A stretch of DNA of 64,000 nucleotides from Gemmataceae bacterium. Lineage in GTDB: Bacteria > Planctomycetota > Planctomycetia > Gemmatales > Gemmataceae. Below, in pieces: positions 23,656 to 30,656 of this stretch; the stretch's first letter is position 1, and the number at the start of each line of letters is the position of its first letter. The stretch is from positions 124,001 through 188,000 of the forward strand of contig JAHBXO010000001.1 of the NCBI GenBank assembly GCA_019636445.1. The letters are read 5' to 3'. A model generated the notes under the pieces. That model made no database searches, was not told the DNA's origin, and saw only the letters and a program-made list of their open reading frames with translations. The position numbers and the translations under genes were made by a program.

Positions 23656-23916
23656 ATGACGAACGCGGACGTGGTTCGGAAGTTGCGCGAGCACGCGGGC
23701 GCGCTCGGCCGGTCGGGCGCGAACTTGTACCGTGTTCGCGCATTCCGTCAAGCCGCAGTTGCGGTGCTAGCCGCCGAACGGGACGTGGAGGTCATAGCGG
23801 CGGAAGCGGGCCCGGCCGGTCTGCAGAGAGAATTCGGGCTTGGAAAAAGCGTCGCCGAGACGATCGCGGAGTACTTGCGCTCCGGCGCCTGGCTGCCGCA
23901 CGAGGGCGGGCGGTGA
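23656..23916 (+). CDS. Stand-alone PolX-type helix-hairpin-helix (8-kDa-like) domain
   Basis: 86 residues preceded by GGAGGG. The sequence follows the N-terminal DNA-binding domain of family X DNA polymerases: NLYRVRAFRQAAVAVLA, then the hairpin-helix LQREFGLGKSVAETIAEYLRSG, where the usual GIGKS appears as GLGKS. In PolX this domain binds the 5' side of a gap and is followed by a polymerase and PHP domain; here the gene simply stops and the next gene (hisC) is on the other strand. It may be a free DNA-binding protein or a leftover of a split polX gene. Confidence 0.7.
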   Translation: MTNADVVRKLREHAGALGRSGANLYRVRAFRQAAVAVLAAERDVEVIAAEAGPAGLQREFGLGKSVAETIAEYLRSGAWLPHEGGR

Positions 23917-23919
23917 ACG

Positions 23920-24963
23920 TCAGACAATCTTCCGCAGCTCCGCCAGCAGCTTGTCGATCTCGGCGTCGGTGCCGACGGAGATTCGCAGGCCGTCGCCGTA
24001 ACCGGCGTAGTTCATGTAGCGCACCAGCACGTTCTTCGCCTTGAGCGCCTCGTAGATCGGCTTCACGGGCTTGTCGGCCCGCCGACACCACAGGAAGTTC
24101 GCCTGGCTCGACGTGACGCGGAAGCCCAGCTTCGACAGCTCCGCGTGCATCCGGCCGCGCGTGGCGAGAATGCGCGAGCGGACGTCGGCGAAGTAGTGCT
24201 GGTCCTCGATCGCGGCCGTCGCGGCGGCGAGGGCGAGCACGTCGCAGTTGTAGGAGTCCTTCACTTTCAGCAGTTCGCGCACGATCGCCGGGTCGGCGAC
24301 GGCGAAGCCGAAGCGGATGCCCGCGAGCGAATAGGACTTGCTGAACGATCGCGTGACGATCACGTTCGGCAGCTCCTTCGCCAGTGGCAGGCCGTTCCAC
24401 TCGGCGAAATCGGCGTAGGCCTCGTCCAGCACGAGCGGGCCGTCGATCGCATCGGCGAAGCGCTCGAGCGCGGGCAGGCGCAAGCAGGTGCCGGAAGGGG
24501 AATTGGGGTTCGGCAGGAACGTCAGGTGCGCGCCCGTCACCGGCCACGGGTGCGGCAGCGTCCAGTCGTCCGTGAAGGGCACCATCTGGAACTTCGCGTT
24601 CTGAATCTCGGCGAGCGACTTGTAGAGGATGTAGCTGGGCGTCGGCGACGCGATGAGGCCGCCCTCCGGCACAAAGGCGCGCGTGAGGATGGTCAGGATG
24701 TCGTCGGAGCCGTTGCCGATGAGGATGGAATCGGGATCGACGCCGAGGACGCGGCCGGCGGCCTTGCGGAAGTCGTCGCCGGCCGGCTGTGGGTACTTGC
24801 GGAGCTTGTCGCCGGTGAGGGCAGCGCGGAGCGCCTCGAAGACGCGCGGCGACGGCGGGTAGGGGTTTTCGTTGGTGTTAAGTTTGACGATATCCGGCGC
24901 GTTGAGCTGCTCGCCCGGCACATAGCCGGCCATCGCGCGAATGTTGGATCGGATTCCATTCAT
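23920..24963 (-). CDS. hisC: Histidinol-phosphate aminotransferase
   Basis: 347 residues, a PLP enzyme that converts imidazole-acetol phosphate to histidinol phosphate. Visible residues: LNTNENPYPPSP near residue 28, GNGSDDIL at 83-90, NPNSPSGT near 152, Asp180/Tyr183 (VLDEAYADF), and the PLP Lys209 in RSFSKSYSLAGIRFGF. The length is typical. It lies directly downstream of hisD on the same strand, separated by 76 bases that contain a palindromic repeat. Confidence 0.92.
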   Translation of the reverse strand: MNGIRSNIRAMAGYVPGEQLNAPDIVKLNTNENPYPPSPRVFEALRAALTGDKLRKYPQPAGDDFRKAAGRVLGVDPDSILIGNGSDDILTILTRAFVPEGGLIASPTPSYILYKSLAEIQNAKFQMVPFTDDWTLPHPWPVTGAHLTFLPNPNSPSGTCLRLPALERFADAIDGPLVLDEAYADFAEWNGLPLAKELPNVIVTRSFSKSYSLAGIRFGFAVADPAIVRELLKVKDSYNCDVLALAAATAAIEDQHYFADVRSRILATRGRMHAELSKLGFRVTSSQANFLWCRRADKPVKPIYEALKAKNVLVRYMNYAGYGDGLRISVGTDAEIDKLLAELRKIV

Positions 24964-24976
24964 GATCGGTGTCAGT

Positions 24977-25035
24977 TGTCAGTGTCAGTGGTCAGTATGG
25001 AAAGGATTATTGCTTTCTGACCACTGACACTGACA
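24977..25035. repeat. Palindrome with 19-bp perfect arms between hisD and hisC
   Basis: The left arm (24977-24995, built from TGTCAGTG units) is exactly mirrored at 25017-25035, with a 21-base AT-rich loop. It sits inside the hisDC gap and would form a stable mRNA hairpin between the two cistrons. No T-run follows on the minus strand, so read-through is expected. Confidence 0.7.
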
Positions 25036-25039
25036 CGAA

Positions 25040-26470
25040 TCACTTCTTCCCGCCCGCGCCGGCGGCGGCGAGCACTTTTTCGGGCTTCGGCTTGGGTCGG
25101 GCGGCGGGGCCGTTGTCGTTGGCGCGTTGCTCAACGCTGGCGGCATGGGCCGTCAGGCCTTCCTTCTTGGCGAAGAAGACGACGTCGTCGGAGATGTCGC
25201 GCAGGCCGTTGCGGGTGAAGCGCAGGATGCTGGTGCGCTTGCGGAAGTCGTTGGCGGTGAGGCCGCTGGAGAAGCGTGCCGTGCCGCCGGTCGGCAGGAC
25301 GTGGCTGGGGCCGGCGGCATAGTCGCCCAAGGCCACCGGGGTGAACGGGCCGAGGAAGATCGCGCCGGCGCTGTCCACCGCTTCGGCGAAACCGTCGGGG
25401 TCCCGCGTCTGGATGTGCAGGTGCTCCGGGGCGAGGGCGTTCACGCAGTCGATCGCACCCTGTTTGTCCGGCGCCAGCACGAACGCGCCGTAGCGCTCCA
25501 GTGAGTCCTTGGCCAGGTCGGCCCGCGAGAGCTTCGCCATGCGCTTCACGAGCGCCGCTTCCACCTCGCCCAACAGCGGCTCATACCACGTCACGAGGAT
25601 CGGCACGCCCGGCGAGTGCTCCGCCTGCGCGAGCAGGTCGAGCGCGACGTAGCTGGGGTGTGCGGAGTCGTCCGCGGCGACCACGATCTCGCTCGGCCCG
25701 GCGATGCAGTCGATCGCGCAGGTGCCGCAGACGAACTTCTTGGCGAGCGCGACGAACTGGCTGCCGGGGCCGACGATCATCTCGACCGGCTTCATCCCCT
25801 CCACACCATATGCCATGGCCGCGACGGCCTGCGCGCCACCCACGCGATAAACTTCGTCCACCTCGAGTTCGTGGCAGACCGCCAGCATGTCCTTGCTGTA
25901 GGCACCGGTGTCCTTCGGCGGCAGGCAGACGATGATCTCCTTCACGCCGGCGGCTTTCGCCGGGCAGACGGTCATGAGCAGCGTGGACGGGTACGCGGCC
26001 GCGCCGCCGGGGCAATAGACGCCGATGCGGTTCAGCGGTCGGTAGCGGAGCGTGACCTCGTGTTGACCGGAAACTCGCAGTTCGGCGTCCTGGTGCAACA
26101 GGCCGTGCTGGAACGAGTCGATGTTGTAACGGATCCGCCGGATGACCTCGAGGAACTCCGGCGCGGCCGCGGCGTGCGCGGCGGCCATCTCTTCTTTCTT
26201 GACCCGCAGGGCGTCCGGCTTGAGTTTCACCTTGTCGAGCGCTTCGGTGTAGTGCAGTAGTGCCGACACGCCCTTCGTCTTGACGTCGAGGCAGATCTTT
26301 TCGACCGCCTGCGCGGGGGTCAGGGCACTACCGAAGACGGCCTGGGTGAGTTTCTTGGCCGCAGCCGAGACGACTTCGGACTCAGGCCGAAATTGGTCGC
26401 GCAATTTGGCGAGCTGGGCGTTGGCGTTATTCGCCGTGAGATCGATCTTGCGGATTTTCAAGGCAGCCAT
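25040..26470 (-). CDS. hisD: Histidinol dehydrogenase
   Basis: 476 residues starting MAALKIRKIDLTANNANAQL, with GAGGA shortly upstream; the longer frame upstream is not coding-like. Zinc enzyme that carries out the last two steps of histidine synthesis. Motifs: YVPGG-like YCPGGAAAYPSTLLM, the cofactor region GPGSQFVALAKKFV followed by IAGPSEIVV, HSPGVPILVT, APEHLHIQT, and GPSHVLPTGGTARFSSGL. The extra C-terminal tail (NDNGPAARPKPKPEKVLAAAGAGGKK) is longer than usual and low complexity. Confidence 0.92.
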   Translation of the reverse strand: MAALKIRKIDLTANNANAQLAKLRDQFRPESEVVSAAAKKLTQAVFGSALTPAQAVEKICLDVKTKGVSALLHYTEALDKVKLKPDALRVKKEEMAAAHAAAAPEFLEVIRRIRYNIDSFQHGLLHQDAELRVSGQHEVTLRYRPLNRIGVYCPGGAAAYPSTLLMTVCPAKAAGVKEIIVCLPPKDTGAYSKDMLAVCHELEVDEVYRVGGAQAVAAMAYGVEGMKPVEMIVGPGSQFVALAKKFVCGTCAIDCIAGPSEIVVAADDSAHPSYVALDLLAQAEHSPGVPILVTWYEPLLGEVEAALVKRMAKLSRADLAKDSLERYGAFVLAPDKQGAIDCVNALAPEHLHIQTRDPDGFAEAVDSAGAIFLGPFTPVALGDYAAGPSHVLPTGGTARFSSGLTANDFRKRTSILRFTRNGLRDISDDVVFFAKKEGLTAHAASVEQRANDNGPAARPKPKPEKVLAAAGAGGKK

Positions 26471-26814
26471 TCTGCGTCCTCGTCTGCGGCGGTTGCGATA
26501 ACCGGAGTCCGCAGCACAGTTTGCGTCGAGCCATCGTCCGCCATCGAACGCGGCGGTGGGAGAAAGGTCATCTTTGTTATAGGAATGAAGCGAACGATCC
26601 GCAATGGACGCCAACCGATCCGTGAAGGTAGGCAAGCTGTATCGATAGTTGGTTGTTCGAGTTGCGACGATTGTGCGGCCTGGGGAATCGGGGCCGTCAC
26701 GTGCCGCGCGGCGGACGATCACGAACGAAACAAAAATCGCACTGATAATCGATTGTGCTAATGTGTTTCTTTGGTTCGTCTCGGTGTCCCCAGGTCGGTC
26801 GGCCCGAGGGCGAA
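26471..26814. other. Intergenic region upstream of hisD (344 bases)
   Basis: No gene is seen. The region is more AT-rich than its surroundings and holds a candidate promoter for hisD at 26576-26604 and about 100 bases of leader. I see no T-box stem, histidine-rich leader peptide or riboswitch-like core. The rest, towards the ABC gene, holds nothing I recognise. Confidence 0.6.
26576..26604 (-). promoter_or_regulatory. Candidate promoter for hisD
   Basis: Read on the minus strand: TTGCGG (26599-26604), 17 bases, TATAAC (26576-26581). The -10 box matches consensus at five of six positions and the spacing is ideal. It would give a leader of about 100 bases before the hisD ATG. Confidence 0.4.
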
Positions 26815-27750
26815 TCAGTTCGTGATCCCCTTCGTGATCCGCATGAAGACGTCCTCCAGGTTGATTTCCTCTTCCTTGAACGCTCTCAGCTTGAACCCCT
26901 CCGCGATGAGCCGTTCGGGGATGAAGCTGCCGTCGGCGTTCTCGTCCTTCATCGTCACCTTGATCGACTCGCCTTCGCCGGTCAGTTCAACGCTCTCGAA
27001 TTCGGGGTAGGTTTGGAGCTTCTTCGCGGCGAGTTCGTTCGACTCCTTGCCGACCGAGACGACGTAGATGTGCTTCTGGCGGACCTGCTTGATGGCGCTG
27101 GCGACGTCGTTGTTGAAGATGAGCTTGCCGCGCTCGATGATGCCGATCTTGTTGCAGATGTCCGCCAGTTCCGGCAGGATGTGCGACGACACCATGATCG
27201 TCTTGTTCATCTTGCGGAGTTCCTTGATCAGCTCCCGCATCTCGATCCGGGCGCGGGGGTCGAGGCCCGAGGCCGGTTCGTCCAACAACAAGACTTGCGG
27301 CTCGTGCAGCAGCACGCGGGCCAATCCGAGTCGCTGTGTCATTCCGCGGCTGAGGCTCGTGACGAGCGCGTCCCGCTTGTAGCCGAGTTCCACGAGGTCC
27401 AGCACCTGGTCGCACTTCTTGCGGCGCTCCGGCCCCTTGATGCGGTACGCGGCCGCGAAGAATTCCAGGTATTCGATCACCTTCATGTCGTCGTAGACGC
27501 CGAAGAAGTCGGGCATGTAGCCGATGCTGCGCCGGATTTCCTTCGAGCCGGTGTAGATCGAGTAGCCGCACACGCTCGCTTCGCCCCAGCTGGGGTTCAG
27601 GAGTGTGGCGAGGATGCGCATGGTCGTGGTCTTGCCCGCGCCGTTCGGGCCGATGAAGCCGAAGACATCGCCTTGATCGAGCTTGAGCGTGAGGCGGTCG
27701 AGGGCGAAAAGGTCGCCGTATTTCTTCGTCAGGTCGCGCGTTTCGATCAT
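26815..27750 (-). CDS. ABC transporter ATP-binding protein
   Basis: 311 residues, starting MIETRDLTKKYGDLFALDRL. Walker A GPNGAGKTT near residue 35, signature LSRGMTQRLGLAR, Walker B VLLLDEPASGLDP, and switch His in VSSHILPEL. The length and the C-terminal extension (KEEEINLEDVFMRITKG) fit CcmA/NatA-type exporters working with a separate permease. The upstream gene is a large membrane protein that lacks a permease fold, so the true permease is elsewhere or this pair forms a Gld-like export/motility-type system, which is only a guess. Confidence 0.88.
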   Translation of the reverse strand: MIETRDLTKKYGDLFALDRLTLKLDQGDVFGFIGPNGAGKTTTMRILATLLNPSWGEASVCGYSIYTGSKEIRRSIGYMPDFFGVYDDMKVIEYLEFFAAAYRIKGPERRKKCDQVLDLVELGYKRDALVTSLSRGMTQRLGLARVLLHEPQVLLLDEPASGLDPRARIEMRELIKELRKMNKTIMVSSHILPELADICNKIGIIERGKLIFNNDVASAIKQVRQKHIYVVSVGKESNELAAKKLQTYPEFESVELTGEGESIKVTMKDENADGSFIPERLIAEGFKLRAFKEEEINLEDVFMRITKGITN

Positions 27751-27770
27751 GATGGTCTCAAAGAGAATTT

Positions 27771-27866
27771 CGCCACAGATCAACACGGATGAAAACAGAT
27801 CAGACCCAGAAATCAATTTTGGATTTTTTCGGATCTGTCTTCTCGGTGTTCATCTGTGGCCATTCA
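27771..27866. repeat. Imperfect palindrome (CCACAGAT family)
   Basis: CCACAGATCAACACGGATG at the left is mirrored by GTGTTCATCTGTGG at the right, with an inner AACAGATC/GATCTGT stem around an AT-rich loop. It fills the 113-base gap between the large membrane protein gene and the ABC gene. Related words occur at 20562-20632. Confidence 0.6.
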
Positions 27867-30284
27867 TTTCTTAAAGGGTTTCACCGGGAGATAAATCCGC
27901 ACGAAGGTTTCCTGTTGAAGGGTACCCTGTTGCGGGGTGCGGTTCGCCGCGCCGCCGGGGAGTTCCTTGAGCCAGATGCGCGTCGGTGAGGGCGAGTCCG
28001 CGGCCGTCAGCAGTTCCTCCGCGGGAACATCGCGGACGGCGGGGACGCGGCCGATCACGATCACTTCGTCCCGGTGCAGGCTGGAGAGGCGCCACGATTG
28101 ATCGAGCCGGCGGAGCGTGCTGTTGCGCGGGGCGGCGGTGTCGTTCGATTTCAGCGTCTCTTCGTGGAACATCATCTGGAACGCCGGTGCCGCACCGTTC
28201 GATTGCAGTTTCTGCGTGCTGGCACGGCCGAAGTTCGGCGGATTCACGGTGGTGAACACCGACAGGCTCGTCAGCTTCGCGATCCAATCGCCATCGACTT
28301 TGGTGTCGTCGAGAAAGGCGTTCACCGGTACGCCGGTCGGGATCGCGTCCCACTTGTACGCCTTGCCGGCGTAGACGAGGTGCACGTCTTGCAGTTCCTT
28401 GAACGGCAGGTTCAGGGTGAAGGTGCCGACGACGTTGGCCGGGTTCGCCGGCGGATGGACGAGTTCGGAGACGACGGGCGGCGTGGCCTTGTCGAGGACG
28501 GCGTTCCAGTCGGCGGTGAAGCCCTTGGTGGACCAGACCTGGATCGGCACGTCGACCAGCCCGTCGGCGAAGCGGGCGGTGGCGGGATCGCCGGGCTGCG
28601 TGAGGCCGTACTGGTAGGAGCGGCGGAAGAGTCCGCCGCGGCGGCCGCTGCCGGCACCGGTCCAGTCGACGAGGGCGCCGCCGTGTGCGCCGCCGGGGGC
28701 GGCCCAGCCGGGTGCGGGTTCGACGCCGACGCGGTAGGTGTCGATGCGCGGGCTGAAGACCGTGAACCAGGTGCGCCCATAGACGCGGTTCGTCGCCGGG
28801 TCGATGTCGACGATGTCCACCTTGTTCACCTTCATGTCGCTTCCCTTCAGGGCGTACGCGCTGAAGTAGGCGATGGCGCTGACGGTGAGAACGATGATCG
28901 GGAAGGTGATCCAGGTGAGTTCGAGCCGCTTGAAGACCTTCTTGAGCACGTAGTATTCGACCGGCCCGATGAGCAGCGTGTAGAGGACGATGAACGCGGC
29001 GACCCAGCCGAAGGAGATGACGGGGACGCTGGCGAAGGCGTCGGCGTGCTGGCGCATCTCGTTGGCGAGTTCGTCCTCGGCGATGCCGGAGTAGGAGTAG
29101 TTGTTCTTGTTGAACGACTGGGGCGCGCGGTTGGCGCCGCACTCGCGGAGGATCAGGTCCCAGGCGCGGGGGCGGTCATCGTAGTCGACGAACGGCGAGC
29201 GATCGAGGTCGAAGGCGACGAGGGTGACGCGCCCGAGGCCGTAGGGTGCCTGCACAACGGCGCGGCGTGTGCCTTCGCGCAGCGAGTCGGCCGGCGGCAC
29301 GATCTGCCGGGCACCCCGGTCGGTGTGCGGCTCGAAGCGGACGAGCGGGAAGGTGCCCCCTTTCGCCGTGAGCGTATTCAGCTTGGTCTTCTTCTCGCTC
29401 ACGCCGTGGGTGAGCCACTCCATCGGGAGGTCCTTCACCTGCTCGACGAGGTTTTCCCGCGGCAGGCGCATCGGCAGGAGTTCCTGCAACACGGGGAAGC
29501 TTGCGGCGACGCCGGCGTTCTGGCCCACGCTGACGACCAGCCGCCCACCGCGACGGACCCACTCGACGAGCGCATCGAGGCGCGGCTTGTGTTGCGGATC
29601 GGTGAACAGCGGGGCGAGGAAGTTCTGCACGGACGCCGAACCGGTGGCGAGGACGACGAGGTCGGCGGCGTCGTAGCCGTACCAGCGGTCGGGCAGGAGG
29701 TACGGATTGTCGATGACGGCCAGATCGACCTTCGAGCCGCGATTGGCGCCGGGTGCCTCGGGGGGTAACTCGAATCCGGGCAGTCGGGAACCGAGCGAGA
29801 GGACGACGTAGGCGGAGGTGTCCTTGCTGCGGACGAAGCTGAGGCGTTTGGGTTCGGCGAGATTGCGGCCACTGCCGGGGTCGCGGATGGAGACGGAGAG
29901 ATCGCGGCCGCCGAGGCGGACGCAGGGCAGGTAGGCGAGTTCGGCGGCGGAGAGCGTGGTGCCGGGGCGCACGTCCGAGAGGTTCTGCAACGGCACGGTC
30001 ACGCTGGTGCCGAGGTCGTCGGGGTCGCTGGCTTCGAGGACGATGGCGGCGGGGCGATCGACGGTGCGGAGGATTTCCAGTTCGAGGTAGACGGGGGTCC
30101 AGAAGTTGGTTTTGCAGATGTAGGAACCGCTGCCGTCGTCGTCGCGCTGGGTGACGTTCGGGCCGTGGGGGAAGCCGGTCTTGACGGACTTGATCTTGAT
30201 CGGGTGCGACTGCGCGGCGGCGGACGCGGCGGCCAGCGCGAGCGCCGCGATTACCGCGAAGCACCGAAAGAGGGGACGGGTCAC
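27864..30284 (-). CDS. Large exported membrane protein (CARDB/amidotransferase-like ectodomain)
   Basis: 806 residues from a GTG start (VTRPLFRCFAVIAALALAAASAAAQ, signal peptide) that overlaps the MazG-like stop by four bases; GGAG lies just upstream. Residues 60-430 form a periplasmic domain with a glutamine-amidotransferase-like segment (DAADLVVLATGS... LVEWVRRGGRLVVSVGQNAG) but no catalytic Cys. Two membrane helices follow (FGWVAAFIVLYTLLIGPVEYY; FPIIVLTVSAIAYFSAYAL), then a second soluble domain. In planctomycetes such proteins often sit beside ABC exporters, as here. Function unknown. Confidence 0.8.
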   Translation of the reverse strand: MTRPLFRCFAVIAALALAAASAAAQSHPIKIKSVKTGFPHGPNVTQRDDDGSGSYICKTNFWTPVYLELEILRTVDRPAAIVLEASDPDDLGTSVTVPLQNLSDVRPGTTLSAAELAYLPCVRLGGRDLSVSIRDPGSGRNLAEPKRLSFVRSKDTSAYVVLSLGSRLPGFELPPEAPGANRGSKVDLAVIDNPYLLPDRWYGYDAADLVVLATGSASVQNFLAPLFTDPQHKPRLDALVEWVRRGGRLVVSVGQNAGVAASFPVLQELLPMRLPRENLVEQVKDLPMEWLTHGVSEKKTKLNTLTAKGGTFPLVRFEPHTDRGARQIVPPADSLREGTRRAVVQAPYGLGRVTLVAFDLDRSPFVDYDDRPRAWDLILRECGANRAPQSFNKNNYSYSGIAEDELANEMRQHADAFASVPVISFGWVAAFIVLYTLLIGPVEYYVLKKVFKRLELTWITFPIIVLTVSAIAYFSAYALKGSDMKVNKVDIVDIDPATNRVYGRTWFTVFSPRIDTYRVGVEPAPGWAAPGGAHGGALVDWTGAGSGRRGGLFRRSYQYGLTQPGDPATARFADGLVDVPIQVWSTKGFTADWNAVLDKATPPVVSELVHPPANPANVVGTFTLNLPFKELQDVHLVYAGKAYKWDAIPTGVPVNAFLDDTKVDGDWIAKLTSLSVFTTVNPPNFGRASTQKLQSNGAAPAFQMMFHEETLKSNDTAAPRNSTLRRLDQSWRLSSLHRDEVIVIGRVPAVRDVPAEELLTAADSPSPTRIWLKELPGGAANRTPQQGTLQQETFVRIYLPVKPFKK

Positions 30285-30580
30285 GGTTTCTCCGCGAGGG
30301 CGCAGGCACAGGGTACTTGACGGCAGCCGGGGCAACCGGTGCCGTATTTCCGCGCGATGGCGTCGTCGAGATTCACGCCGACTCCGTTCGCCAGGGTCGC
30401 CAGCCACGCCAGCACGTCGGCGAATTCGAGGGTTCGTTCCTCGTGGGTGCCCCCGCGCAGGGCGCCGGCGAGTTCGCCGACCTCTTCGAGGAACCACATG
30501 AAGGTGCCTTCGACGCCGCGGCGGGAATCTTTTTCGCCGTAGAGTTCCCGGATACGATCTTGCAGTTGGCCGAGGGTCAT
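30281..30580 (-). CDS. MazG-like nucleotide pyrophosphohydrolase
   Basis: 99 residues. The MazG fold metal site is seen as FLEEVGELAGAL (E-E-x-G-E-L) near residue 30 and LEFADVLAWLATLANGVGVNL near residue 51, which matches the E-x-x-D arrangement. Such small enzymes hydrolyse noncanonical or alarmone-type NTPs. The tail has a cysteine pair plus two more (GTGCPGCRQVPCACA), an unusual possible metal-binding addition. It is translationally coupled to the large membrane protein by the GTGA overlap. Confidence 0.82.
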   Translation of the reverse strand: MTLGQLQDRIRELYGEKDSRRGVEGTFMWFLEEVGELAGALRGGTHEERTLEFADVLAWLATLANGVGVNLDDAIARKYGTGCPGCRQVPCACALAEKP

Positions 30581-30656
30581 GGTCCCGCGATTCTAGCACG
30601 GCTGCAAGTATCCGGCCAATTTACGTTTCGGAACCGGGTTGGGTTCGCGCGGGCGA

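Noticed and set aside
26471-26814. T-box or his leader attenuator before hisD
   Set aside because: No run of His codons, specifier stem or antiterminator sequence could be found in the leader.
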